From Ophiocordyceps camponoti-saundersi (nom. inval.) (Eukaryota; Ascomycota; Sordariomycetes; Hypocreales; Ophiocordycipitaceae): a DNA stretch of 58,298 bases. The DNA lies in the NCBI GenBank assembly GCA_003339415.1, contig PDHQ01000222.1, forward strand, positions 1 to 58,298. Direction: 5' to 3'. The position numbers were made by a program, and so were the translations under genes. The notes beneath the pieces were generated by a model that ran no database searches, was not told where the DNA came from, and saw only the letters and a program-made list of their open reading frames with translations. Position 1 is the stretch's first letter, and the number at the start of each line of letters is the position of its first letter. This document shows, piece by piece, positions 9,758 to 20,396 of this stretch.

Positions 9758-11722
9758 CTACATCTCAAGCGCGCCCTGCCCACCAACGCTAGACGGTCCC
9801 GCCGCCATCTCCTTCCACTGCCCGTCTGCCGTCCAGGTGCCGGCCTTGGTGTAATCGTTACTGTCACTGCCTGACATGAAAGCAAATCTAAAGTATTCCG
9901 AAAGGCCAAGCGACGCGTTACGGGTCCAGACGAACTCGCTCTCCCCGGCGGCATCGCCGAAGTAGGTGCGGAACCGTTCCACGTCGTTGACCAAGACACT
10001 TATGCCATCGTATTCACTCCCAACAGGCGGGGCCCAACCGAAGGTGATGTTGGACGTGTCGCCGCCGAGGTTGATCTGCGGCGGAAGGATCACGGGCAGC
10101 AGGGAGTCCCGCTGAGCATCGCCCTGCAACGACTGCGGCGTTTGCAGCACTGGATCGAAACCCCAACGAGCGATGCCGTTGATGAAGAGGCCGACGAGGA
10201 GACCTTGATACAACAACGAAGGCCTCATCTGCAAGCTAGTCCCTGGCAATAGCACGAGTGCCGTTATGTAGTGATGAAGACGTAATTTTAGCCCCGGGAG
10301 AACGAGGGCGAGGAGGATGGCACCCAAAAAGACGGCGTAGAGCTTGAGGTACTTGACAAGTCGGCCCTCTCTTCGGAAGAACCAGACTTGTGAGGCGGCT
10401 ACGATGACGAGAACAATGACAATAATTGCCAGAGCCGCCTTGGCGCCGGGTTGCTGGTTGAGATCATGCGAGTTGAGCCGCTGGATCGGGATGAAGCTCA
10501 GCGTATAGTTGGTCATGGCCCCGAACCAGCAACCGCCTAGCCACAAAATCGTCTTCTCCACCTGCGCAGTCAGGTCCTTGAGCGTGCGCCGGACGCCCAT
10601 CCTGTCGTACATGACCCAGGCCACAAACATGGCCGGGAGGAACTTGCCGAGTATATTGGAGAAGAGACCGGCCACTGTCGTCTGCGGCGGCGGATCCAGC
10701 GCCATGCCGACGGTCCAAAAGAGACCGATAAAGGTCGGGAAGAAGAAGAGGGCTGGAGAGGCTGTGAAGAGGGAGAGCAAGGCCGTAAAGACAACTGACA
10801 CGGCCAGAAGGGACCAGCGTGAGTCCTCCGAGGAGCAACTGAGGCCACTGAGAAAGCGAAAAGATAGGGGAAAGTAAGAGTCAAAGCCGAGGCTGGTGAT
10901 GCCGTTCCGCTGCGAGCTGACGTAGCCCTGATGCCGACCAATGAGACTAACGACGCCGCAGCCGCCCATCTCATTGGAGACGATGCCCGCATGAATGGCG
11001 GCGGCGCATATATAAGAGTCGCCTCGATAGATAGCCTCCTCCGGCCGCACGTCGTTGGAGGGCCCCCCAACGACGAGCGGTCTGTAGATGACTTCTTGAT
11101 CGCCAACGGCTCTCGGGTTCAGCACCATGTAGCTTGCACAACTGCTCGAGCAGCGGAAGGCAAGACCACTTTCGGAAAAGGGTCGGCACTGAGATCCGTC
11201 GATGCCGCAATAGTTGCCGGCGCCCCAGTACGAGGCGCCGCAGCCAATCGTCTGCGGCTGACCCCAGCCAGCCACCTCGGTTGCCATGTTGCCCTTTCGT
11301 TTGACGAGGGTGAAGGCGATGACCCATATGGAAAAGTAGAGAGCAAGGAGCCACATGCGATACGCTCGCTGGGGCAAGAAGCGATCGACAAGCCTCAGTG
11401 GAAGATGCTGGACGGCAGGGAAGACAGGCTGGATGCGATAAGGCCGAGCATCAGCGGGCCCGACAGACCATCTTCCCACGGCTTTGGCGAAACGGCGGAC
11501 GGGATAGGGCACCCATTTCCACCGTTTCCAAGTCTGCTCGTCCTGTATAAAGCGCGGCGTTGGCGGACGGTCATCGTCTTGAACCTGGAGTGCGACGTCG
11601 AGGGGCTGGTGCACGACCGCCTCGGGAGTGGTCTCAGCTTCGCGTTGTTCCATGCCTGTTACGATGACCTGAGGTTCGTTGTTGTTGTTGTCGTCGTCTT
11701 CGTCATGATAGCGGCCAGTCAT
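9758..11722 (-). CDS. LCCL-domain multi-pass membrane protein
   Basis: This is a single-exon gene of 654 residues. A charged, Asp/Asn-rich cytosolic-looking N-terminus (about 1-120) leads into a first membrane segment (about 122-140). An LCCL domain of about 190 residues follows, recognisable from the cysteine-rich CGASYWGAGNYCGIDG start and the YICAAAIHAGIVSNEMGGCG block. Then come several hydrophobic segments (about 310-560) and a C-terminal extracellular-like domain. Fungal proteins with an LCCL domain followed by a membrane bundle are conserved, but their job is not established. LCCL domains are otherwise found in extracellular proteins. Residues between membrane segments are mostly charged or aromatic, consistent with a real multi-pass protein. 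The long antisense frame at 10931-11827 is a shadow. Confidence 0.87.
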   Translation of the reverse strand: MTGRYHDEDDDNNNNEPQVIVTGMEQREAETTPEAVVHQPLDVALQVQDDDRPPTPRFIQDEQTWKRWKWVPYPVRRFAKAVGRWSVGPADARPYRIQPVFPAVQHLPLRLVDRFLPQRAYRMWLLALYFSIWVIAFTLVKRKGNMATEVAGWGQPQTIGCGASYWGAGNYCGIDGSQCRPFSESGLAFRCSSSCASYMVLNPRAVGDQEVIYRPLVVGGPSNDVRPEEAIYRGDSYICAAAIHAGIVSNEMGGCGVVSLIGRHQGYVSSQRNGITSLGFDSYFPLSFRFLSGLSCSSEDSRWSLLAVSVVFTALLSLFTASPALFFFPTFIGLFWTVGMALDPPPQTTVAGLFSNILGKFLPAMFVAWVMYDRMGVRRTLKDLTAQVEKTILWLGGCWFGAMTNYTLSFIPIQRLNSHDLNQQPGAKAALAIIVIVLVIVAASQVWFFRREGRLVKYLKLYAVFLGAILLALVLPGLKLRLHHYITALVLLPGTSLQMRPSLLYQGLLVGLFINGIARWGFDPVLQTPQSLQGDAQRDSLLPVILPPQINLGGDTSNITFGWAPPVGSEYDGISVLVNDVERFRTYFGDAAGESEFVWTRNASLGLSEYFRFAFMSGSDSNDYTKAGTWTADGQWKEMAAGPSSVGGQGALEM

Positions 11723-12152
11723 GCTGCCACAGCTCGGAAAACGACTCTCTATAATAAGGCGGCGGCGGAACTGATTGCGAAGAGGGCGTCGACTCGGGCC
11801 GATGGCGGGTCAGCGCGGGATCGGTAGGTTAAACTTTGTGACCTCCGTTCCAAGCGCGATAGGATCTTGTGATCGGGGCTTCGTGAGATGTTCGTTTCTT
11901 GCTGGCTCCATTTGCCGGTTTTTCTCCTCGTCTCTTCCCTCAGTCTCTCTCTCACTCTCTCGATACCTATGTAGTCGAGCACGATGTATGTAAGAGGGGC
12001 AGGCGATGACCGGAGCGCCCTTGCGCACAAGCCATCCGCCAACAGCTCTGACGACCCCTTGGCCGAGTCTCACTCACAATTGGCCAGCCGAAGCCCCAGG
12101 TGGGCAACGTCCGTTTGCGGACGGACGTTCTTGGCGGACACACACAGAGAGA
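11723..12152. promoter_or_regulatory. Upstream region of the LCCL gene
   Basis: About 430 bp between the LCCL start codon and the left end of the MITE. It contains GA/CT-rich sequence (on the minus strand a purine-to-pyrimidine leader near 11930-11970) and no supported gene. Confidence 0.4.
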
Positions 12153-12599
12153 GGAGTATTCATATTTGCCACGGCACCTATTCCTATTAGACACGACATC
12201 ACTAAAATAAGCGGTACGTACCTGATTAGTAAGATCTTTTTCTTACCCGGTATAAAGTCGTAGGAAATCTAAAGTTACTAGTAATCTATAGGTATCTATC
12301 TTTTCTACCTACCTCTGCCCGCCTTTATTCTTTTTTTTACCTGCCTTAGCTTCCTATACCTTCCTAGGCTACCTTTACCTATTTCTGCCGTTTTTACTAG
12401 GTAAAAAACGCAAAGCGCGCGCGCGTAGGTGAGTAAGAAGATAAGTACTTACGGACTACGAGTAACGTTCTATCTTGTACTAGCATTATATCGCGTAGTA
12501 GGGCGGCCCGAAAAATGCCTTAGTAATTAGGTACGTATCCCTAAATCTGGGAATGTCGTGTCTAATAGGAATAGGTGCCGTGGCAAATATGAATACTCC
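12153..12599. mobile_element. MITE-like element with long terminal inverted repeats
   Basis: The left end, starting GGAGTATTCATATTTGCC at 12153, recurs as its exact reverse complement ending at 12599. About 46 bp match almost perfectly. Homology continues inward imperfectly (for example TACGTACCT and TTAGTAA blocks), so the inverted repeat is roughly 90-110 bp. The element is 447 bp, AT-richer inside, and has no coding frame. Both flanks are AGAGAGA, compatible with a 7-bp target duplication but ambiguous because the target was a GA microsatellite. It is a non-autonomous DNA transposon by structure; the parent family cannot be named from this window. Confidence 0.85.
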
Positions 12600-12955
12600 A
12601 GAGAGAGAGAGCGGGAGCGAGGGTCGGAAAAATGTCGGAGCGGGGCTATTACTGTGCGAATAAAGTCGATTACTGTGCAATTTTTTTCGCCATCATAATG
12701 AAGCCCTCGTGAGATTCTGCTCGACAGAATTCATGCATATCCGTACATACAACATACATATGCACATACATAGGACCTAACATACGGAGTACATCCACAG
12801 TATATGTAAGTATGTACTGACATGCATTTTCATGCAGACTCATGAGCAAGGGCAAGGCAAAAGGAAACCTCTCATCTTGGACTCAATCTAGAATCGACAC
12901 CTCAATCGATACTTTCGATGCCGTTGTTTTCAGCTAGAAAACTCCTCCCGGCGTC
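12600..12955. other. Short intergenic region upstream of the QTRT2 gene
   Basis: Contains a GA run next to the MITE and several ACAT/GTATGTA words (12740-12825). No gene is seen. Confidence 0.5.
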
Positions 12956-14311
12956 ATGAGTGACTCTCCCGACATGACGTTCCGTCTACTGAGTTCGGCA
13001 ACTTCCAATAGATGTACGGCCCGTCTTGGAAGACTTACCCTCCCTGGCCGTCGGATCATCGAGACTCCAAGCTATGCTGCCGTCACATCGCGGGGCTGCG
13101 TGCCCCATCTGACCCCGGATAACCTGAAAAAGCACACGTCTTTGGGCGCCGCCTACATGGCTCTGGAGGACTGTATGTATGTGGCGCCGGAGTTCGGGCG
13201 AAATCATGGCTGATATGGTTTCTTAGTCGTCGAGAGGGAACATCCACCCATCTATCAGACGCCCCCGGGAGACAATGGCCGGCTTCGCAGTTTCACGGCC
13301 CTGCCCTTGGACAGGGCTGCCATCCTTGCTGCTCGGCGGTGTCCACCCGTCCTCGCTCCAATGGGCAACACAAAAAATTCTGTTACTCTATTCACGTCGA
13401 CGGGATTTTCGAGCGTAACGGTGGCCGAGTTCGCAGCGGCGACGCAACTGCTGCGGCCAGATGTCGTCATCGCTCTCGGCGATACGTTGCAAACAAATAC
13501 CTCGCCGTCGGCCAAGAAGCAGGTGAGGATGATAGAGAGAACTGAATCTTGGCTTGACAAATTCTTGCACCACCTTGGCGGACGTCAAAGATGCGGCGAG
13601 ATGGGCATTTCCGTCTTCGCACCCATTCTTCCGGTCGAATATCCGTTGCAGTGGAATTACCTGAGACATCTGGCCGAGGATGTCACCGATGAGCTTTCTG
13701 GACTAGCAATCTACGACGTCAGAATCCTGGTCGACCTCATCGGCTACCCTTCGCTATCTTCTCTTCCAAAGTTATCTCTGGACGTTCCAAAGACGCCACA
13801 CGAGGTGCTGCGTCAGGTGGCGCTAGGCGTCGACATATGCACAATACCCTTCATCAACAGTGCGTCGGATGCTGGCGTAGCCTTCACCTTTACTTTTCCA
13901 CCTACGGCAGCGGAAAAAGCCGAGCCCATGGGCTTGAACATGTGGTCGCCGGATCATGCCTCTTCGCTGAGACCACTGCTGGAGGCTTGCCAGTGCTACG
14001 CCTGCACGAACCATCACAGAGCTTACTTGCATCATCTGCTGAGCGCCAAGGAGATGCTGGGCTGGACCTTGTTGCAGATTCACAACCAGCACGTGGTTGG
14101 CGAATTTTTTGCCGGAGTGCGACGCAGCCTCAGCCAAGAGCTGACTTACTTTGAAAAGGGCGCAGAAGACTTTGCGAGAGCGTACGAGGCCGTGCTACCA
14201 GAGGGATCGGGAGAAAGGCCTCGAGCCAGAGGTTATCACTTCAAGTCCGAGGCCGGTCAGGAGAAGATTAACAACGCCAGCTGGACGGATCTCGCAGCTA
14301 AACCTGCGTGA
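12956..14311 (+). CDS. qtrt2: Queuine tRNA-ribosyltransferase accessory subunit 2
   Basis: Two exons, 12956-13172 and 13227-14311, give 433 residues; the 54-nt intron has a GTATGT donor. Splicing restores the reading ALEDFVEREHPPIYQTPPG. The protein has a TGT-like TIM-barrel body (IYDVRILVDLIGYP region) and a C-terminal zinc site, CQCYACTNHHRAYLHHLL followed about 20 residues later by the LQIHNQH histidine. This is the arrangement of the non-catalytic QTRT2 partner. The usual catalytic aspartates of QTRT1 are not evident. In eukaryotes QTRT1 and QTRT2 form a heterodimer, at the mitochondrial surface in animals, that inserts queuine into the wobble position of GUN-anticodon tRNAs. The partner gene is not in the window. 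Its presence suggests the fungus salvages queuine. Confidence 0.88.
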
Positions 14312-15087
14312 TGGCATCCTATCTCGGAGAGCTAGACCGGATGACACTGTTACCTAGATTACTATTCTTATCTAGGTAGGTAGGAAACGATCAAAGCCTA
14401 ACGAGGCAAATGGGTCGTGCTCAATTTGACTCTCAATAATGATGATCTGTCTACATAGAAAAGGGGGAGTGCCAACATACATACATACATACATACATAC
14501 ATCCCGCAGCCGTACCAAACGTGCCTTTCGTAGCAGGGCCTCGAACAAGCCCACCTCTATCTACCTATATAGGTGGACTGCCATGCGAACCCCGACTGTA
14601 TGTACACGATAGGCGAAAAGTGGCGCCACCAATGAGGTGACGCGGGTATCCAATGTTTACATCTTAATACCCTCGAACTTCTGATTATCGTTGGCGGCGA
14701 CATATAGGGCTGTGCAGACTATGTATAACCATTTCAGCGGTACGCGTCCATGATTCGCTCACCGGGAGACAAGGGCGCCGAGGGAGGGGGACCTTGGTGC
14801 GATCCGTGTCGTACATACATACTGCTATAATCTATTGCGTCGTTGCGCCCTGGACGGCGGGGCCGAATGAATCCCACGCCGCCCTGGTCTCGTCTGGTCT
14901 GGTCTAGTCTCGAAGGCGTCATTGCAAGCGCTGCTGCCTTATAAGCTGCATATTATGACATTGCCCTTGTCCTCGATGCATGTGGCCGCTCCCTTGCCCC
15001 GCGCGCAAGACAGGAACAAAAAGCGCGTCTCGCGACCACCAGAGCGCTGTTGTCATCGACCATCATCATCGCCAGACTTCGCCCAAG
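14312..15087. promoter_or_regulatory. Intergenic region upstream of the alkaline phosphatase gene
   Basis: Includes a TAGGTAGG run (14373-14384), an ACAT tetranucleotide microsatellite (14477-14502), and a short CATCATC stretch just before the phosphatase start. Phosphate-responsive elements could not be assigned with confidence. No gene is seen; the antisense frame reaching into this region is a shadow of the phosphatase. Confidence 0.45.
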
Positions 15088-17308
15088 ATGCAGCTGCTGG
15101 CCGCCGTCGTCTTGCTGGCCGCCGCCGCCTCGGCCTCGACCTTTCGACGGCTCGGAGCCTGTCCCTCGCTTGGCTGTATCCTTCCGCCCGACCGAAGCGA
15201 TTTCCTGGCCGGCCAGCGCTTCGACCTTCGCGTCGAGATACACGCGCCCATCAACGGGTCCGAAGCCGCATACAGCGGCATCCCCGACGAAGCTTTTACC
15301 GTGACAATCAGCGCCGCCGGCAAGCCTCCCCGGCCTCTTGAGGACTTCTTCCAAGTGAAAGAGCCCGAGCTTGAGAACTGGCAGTTTCAGTGGTTCGAGG
15401 ATCTCTTCGCCGTCGACCGCCATACGCCATCCGTCGTCAACGTCGCTTCCAAAATCTACCGCAACCTGGCCCTGGACAAGTCCGGCACGTACGAGGTCAC
15501 GCTCCGCTACTATGGCGGCCAAGAGACCAAGGCGCAGTGGACCGTTCGTCCCCGGGCCGAGAAGAAGGCAAAGAACGTCATTCTCTTCATCGGCGACGGC
15601 ATGACTACCAACATGGTACGTGTCCCTTATGATGGGGCAAAGGCTTGCACTTACATACATACTCACCCCATCTTCCTTCAGATCACGGCCGCTCGCCTGC
15701 TGGCTCACAGTAACATCAACGGCAGATATCAGTCTCGAATGAGGATGGACGAGTTCCCCGTCCTGGGCCACCAAATGACCCACTCCATCGACAGCTATCT
15801 GACCGACTCGGCCAACTCGGCCTCTGCTTTGTATTCAGGACACAAGTGCACCGTCAATGCCATGGGGTTCGACTCACTCTTTCGCATCTAGGCTTCCACT
15901 ACCTCCAGCTGCTGACGCCCGTCCAGGATCCACGCAGACTCCTCACCCGACCCTCTTGACGATCCAAAGGTCGAGACTATTGTCGAGATCTTTCGCCGCG
16001 TCCGCGTTGGTCCACCCGGCTCTCACATACCCCTGATGCCCCGCTGACGGACGCGTTACTTTTATATATATACATATTCACGCAGCGTGGAGCCTGGGGT
16101 GCCGTTTCGACGGCATTTCTGGCCGACGCCACTCCTATCGCTCTCACCGGCCACGCTCGGCGCCGCTATGACTATGCCACGCTCATCGACCAGGCTCTCA
16201 ACGGCGTGCCACAGTACAACTGGACCGATCATGAAGGCCCCGACGTTTTCTTTGGTGGAGGCGCCGAGCAGTTCTACCCCGGCTTCCACTCTTACAAGGG
16301 AGAGGACTACTACGCCAAGTTCGCCGCCAAGGGCTACAGCGTCAGCCTGAATCGGACGTCGATGCTTGCCGCCGACCCGAGCAAGCGCGCCCTCGGCGTC
16401 TTTTGCCAGGGCGTCATGCCTGTGTGGCTGGACCGCAATGAGTACAAGGACAACCTCAAGACCTTCAAAAACGATCCCTTGGGCGGCGAGGGGCACGCAA
16501 ACGACCTTCCCGGCCTCAAGGACATGACATTCAAGGCCATCGACGTGCTGAGCAAGCGCGGCGGTGACGAGGGCTTCTTTCTCATGTCCGAGGCGGCTTC
16601 GATCGATAAGCAAATGCACAACCTCGACTATGACCGCGCTCTCGGCGACCTGCTGGAGCTCGACGACACGGTGCGCGCCACTATCAATAAGCTCGGCGAA
16701 ATGGGCATTTTAGACGAGACGCTGGTCATCGTCACGGCAGACCACGGGCACGGCTTCGAGTAAGAGAAGCTTCCCCTCCCCATCATTGTCCCTCAAGTCC
16801 TCTCTCCTTGTCTGACAGTTCGTAAAGCGTCTGGGGCTCTGCCGACACAAAATATCTCGAAGCTCAGAAGGACGACCGCGCCAAGCGCAACGCCATTGGC
16901 GTCTACGACAGATCGGGCCAAGCGGAATACGTGTCCAGACAGGAACCGCACAGCAAATACGGCGCCGACTCATACTTTCCCTCTACGTGGGAGCCGCGGT
17001 ACGCGATCGCGGCTGGCGTGGGCGCGGCGCCCGATCACCGCGAGAACTTCCGGGTGCACCGTTCGGGCCCGCGTCAGCCCACCGTTCTGGTCGGGACCGA
17101 GTTCTACGCCAACCCGCAAGACTCGCCGTCGGGATTTGTGGTGAACGGGACGCTGCCGACGGCGGAGAATCAGGGGGTACACTCCCTGACGGACGTCCCG
17201 CTCTATGCCCTGGGACCGTGCCAGGAGACGTTTGGCGGGACGTACGACAACACGGACGTCTTTTACAAGATTGCCAGCTGCCTGGGTCTAGCTCCTAAGC
17301 TGGAGTGA
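15088..17308 (+). CDS. Secreted alkaline phosphatase
   Basis: Five exons: 15088-15615, 15682-15866, 15927-16005, 16086-16759 and 16828-17308, giving 648 residues. The start is set by a signal peptide (MQLLAAVVLLAAAASAS). A roughly 155-residue N-terminal domain specific to fungal secreted alkaline phosphatases precedes the catalytic core. The core shows NVILFIGDGMTTNM (first metal aspartate), TDSANSASALYSGHK (phospho-serine in D-S-A) and VTADHGHGFD (metal-binding D-H-x-H) at the exon 4/5 junction. Introns 2 and 3 use weak donors (GTTCGA, GTTGGT), but both have CTGAC branch sites and the spliced frame is uninterrupted through conserved sequence. Expected to hydrolyse phosphomonoesters outside the cell or in the secretory pathway. 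Regulation by phosphate is usual for the family but not shown here. Confidence 0.88.
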
Positions 17309-18688
17309 AGCCAGTGACGGCAGTGTTGAGATTTCTGTTTCGTTTTGTTTTTACGTTGATGCACTATATGTTAATGTACCTAATTAATAAGTGCGGGAGA
17401 AGAAGAAAATGGTGAGCTCGGAATGTGGAATGTGAAAGATGAAGAAATAGTAATAATAATGCTCATGTACACACTTGTTGAGGGAGAATTCGAAGTTGTC
17501 CGTAGGAAAGTTGAGTCGTGAGCGACGTATGTACGGATATAGGCGTTTGATTAAGGCTGTGATGTTGCATAAGGCGTGGGGTTTTAGGTAGGTAGGTGGA
17601 TACCCGGGAAGACGAAGCTGGTATGCTAGATCCGTTGAGCGATTATAAGACTATTCGTATGCGTTGTATGTATGTAGGAAGCAGGTATTAATAACACAGC
17701 TATGCAGATAGTATGTGAGAGTTGGATGAGGCTGAGGAGAGGATTATTTACGTAAATATGATAGAGCATCTAGTTAGCATCTACTGACACAGACACAGGG
17801 TCGGTTATATTCGTACGTGGTGTCTATGTGTTGTGTGTGTGGTTATGGCAGCGGCCCTTATACATACATACGGCCTACATCTGTATGTATTTTCTGAGCA
17901 TCTCTACCGGATGTGCCTCCACTCCTGAGTGCGTCTTTGACAGTGTTGAAGTATGGCAGCGCGGAGCCAATACTCGTAAGAGGCATACTATGATACTGAG
18001 GTTACCTACTTAGTACTAAGTAGCTTGCATCCTCAGCTGTGAACTCGGCACATAACAAAGTCATGAAGACGGAAAACAACAGGTCATCATCTGTACGTAC
18101 ATACATACATACATACAGCTATGTGCTTTTTTTTCCCTCATCACTCAGTCTCACATGCACAACTGCCTAGGGTAAGGTAGTTTCTTTTCTTCAGCATCTT
18201 CTACTTCTTCTTCTTCTTCTTCTTCTCTCCTGTTTAAGTCAAGCTTTCGTCCGCTGTTGGGGTTGGATGTTGCAAAGAGCAGGGGTCGTGTCACCCCACA
18301 GTCGCTCACTACCACGCTACAGCCTGCCTCTACCAATAGGGCACCTCGCCTCTAGCCTCTAGCCTCTAGGAGGTACCCACCTAGGGAATAGGTAGGTCCT
18401 ATTTTTATACTGCTGTCGCTCATAATCGGTATCGCTATCACTTCTTCCATCTTTCCCCCACCAAAAGCGAGAAGAGAGAGATAGGAAAAAAATCTGACGG
18501 CGGGCAGATTTTTCTTCTTCTTCTTCCTCTTCTTCTTCATCTCTCGCCTTGGTCTCTATCTCGTCTTCTTATTCATCATCATCGTCTCCATATCCAGCTC
18601 TCATAATCATCTTCATCTTCTGCATCTCTCTCGATCCCTTCCCTCTTCCAAAAAAAAACCCTTCCCCCCCTCCACCCCCCCAGAAACC
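17309..18688. other. Intergenic region with dispersed tetranucleotide repeats and CT-rich leader
   Basis: No gene is seen. The left part is AT-rich 3' flank with GTATGTA and TAGG words (for example 17586-17600, 17660-17675). An ACAT run lies at 18098-18116, TTC runs at 18203-18225 and 18513-18540, and CCTCTAG is repeated three times at 18350-18370. The last 200 bp form a pyrimidine-rich leader that ends in a C run directly before the chaperone start codon. Confidence 0.5.
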
Positions 18689-19788
18689 ATGTCGATCGAG
18701 TCGCCCGTCACGTACGAGCAGCTCCAAGACCTCGAAGATGACTTCGAAGAGGTTGAGCTGGAGCTAAGTCCGTACATACCTATTCTTCCCTTCCCCTAGT
18801 CCCCACCCTCATCTCCATCCCCATCCCCCCCATCTGCATATCGCCTCGCTGACCACTTATTATTTTCTTCCGCAAATATAGTCCGTCAGCAAGCCAAGCT
18901 TTCTGAACCGCTCTACGCCAAGCGAGCCAAGCTCGTGGCCGATATACCCAACTTCTGGCCTCTCGTCTTCGAGCAGTCTCCCTCTGACATCGACGAGTAT
19001 ATCCAGCCGTCAGACGCCGCTCTGCTGCTTGGTTCCCTCCGCTCGCTGTCGGTCGATCGTTTCGAGCTACCGGACGGCGATCCGCGCAGCATTTCCATCC
19101 GATTCGACTTCGGCGAAAATGACCACTTTAACAACAAGACCATCGAGAAGAAGTTCTGGTGGCGTCGCGCCAAGGATGGCTGGACCGGCCTCGTCAGCGA
19201 GCCCGTCGACATTGATTGGAAATCACCTGACAAGGACCTCACCTGTGGCATGTTGGCTTTGGCTCGCAAGATCTGGGTAGAGGATCACGACAGCGGCGGC
19301 AAAACGAAGAACAAGGACGAGTCCGACGCCAAGAAGCAGCTCAGAGAGCACATGAACAAGACCGGTCTCGGAGGCGTCAGCTTCTTCGCCTGGTTCGGTT
19401 TCCGTGGTCGTGATATTTCCGCTCAGGAGAGCTGCGAGGCGACCGAGGCTGAGCGAAAGAAACGCAAGGCCCGCGATGACGGCAAGGAAGTCGAAGATGA
19501 GGCCGACGACGACGACGACGACGTCGAAGACGAGTATGAATACGAGGTGTTTCCCACCGCCGACGACCTCGCCCTCGCCATCGCAGAGGATCTCTGGCCC
19601 GGTGCCACAAAGTATTTCAGTGAGTCGGGCATCTGGCCCCCTCCTCCGCCATACTCATTGACACGCTTCGCCCAGTCCAGGCTCAGGAACAGGATGCCAT
19701 GAGCGACGCCGGCTTTGAATCGGACGGGGAGATGAGTGATGATGGCGAGGATGAGCGGCAGAAGAAGCGACGGCGAAACGGTGATTGA
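18689..19788 (+). CDS. vps75: NAP-family histone chaperone, Vps75/SET type
   Basis: Three exons, 18689-18767, 18882-19619 and 19676-19788, give 309 residues. The N-terminal helix (EQLQDLEDDFEEVELELI) is the dimerisation coiled coil, followed by the NAP earmuff fold (PNFWPLVFEQSPSDIDEYI, SISIRFDFGENDHFNN). The C-terminus is acidic (EDEADDDDDDVEDEYEYEVF) and ends in a short basic KKRRR tail that could act in nuclear import. Vps75 in yeast binds H3-H4 and works with the acetyltransferase Rtt109; SET is the animal counterpart. The acidic stretch suits histone binding. Introns have good donors and a CTGAC branch in the first. It could equally be named SET/NAP-like; a full-length NAP1 is unlikely because the N-terminal part is short. 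Confidence 0.82.
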
Positions 19789-20004
19789 TTCTATGTCTGT
19801 TGGTTGCTCTCTTTTCCCTCTTTTGACACTGTGGTTTTACTGCTTGCTATCTCCGTACCTAGCGTCGGATCCTTCGGCTTTTACCGTCGAAGCGAGCTCG
19901 ACTCAGGCACACCCACACCCACAGACACACACCCCCACGGGCCACACCCACACACCCACCCACACCCTTACACACTCACAGACACACAGACACACAGACA
20001 CACA

Positions 20005-20047
<43 letters not shown>

Positions 20048-20396
20048 ACAGACAGGCAGACAGACAGAAAGTCAGGCATAAAACCGGATTTGGTTTGGGA
20101 CGATAATTGACTAATTAAGGAGAAAGAAATTCTATCGCATCACATGCTCTCGCTTCCAGTTCATTCGATGATGTGCCTGCGCGTCTACCCGTCTTCCCGT
20201 CCGTCCCTTGATTCCCCCGCCTTATTCTCGCCACCGTTGTACCGTCTGATCCAAGAGGCCCTCTATCCCGCGCCTACCCTCCTCTGTTAAATACCTGCAA
20301 GTCAACCCTCTACTCATGAGACTCGCCCGTCCCATACGCAGAGTCTCTACACGACCAGTCCAAGTCTCAACGCCTCGTCTCTCATATTCAATCGCC
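19789..20396. other. Intergenic region with CA and GA microsatellites
   Basis: A CA/CCACA tract (about 19908-20006) runs into a GA tract (about 20010-20040) and GACAGACAG repeats. The right part is the leader of the questin-oxidase-like gene and includes an in-frame upstream ATG at 20316 (27 codons before the called start). Translation from there would add an Arg-rich, acid-free segment resembling a mitochondrial presequence. Confidence 0.55.

Noticed and set aside
10931..11827. 298-codon plus-strand frame opposite the LCCL gene
   Set aside because: Antisense shadow; composition is mixed and no domain is seen, whereas the minus strand encodes an LCCL domain.
14477..14502. Regular ACAT repeats considered as a CRISPR-like or satellite array
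   Set aside because: A plain tetranucleotide microsatellite with no spacers; CRISPR arrays are not expected in a fungal chromosome.
14953..15783. 276-codon minus-strand frame opposite the alkaline phosphatase gene
   Set aside because: Antisense shadow; it crosses the phosphatase signal peptide, first intron and catalytic motif.
18230..18345. Possible tRNA-like sequence on the minus strand
   Set aside because: Lacks a B-box GTTCGANNC and a foldable cloverleaf. No tRNA gene was found in the window by eye.
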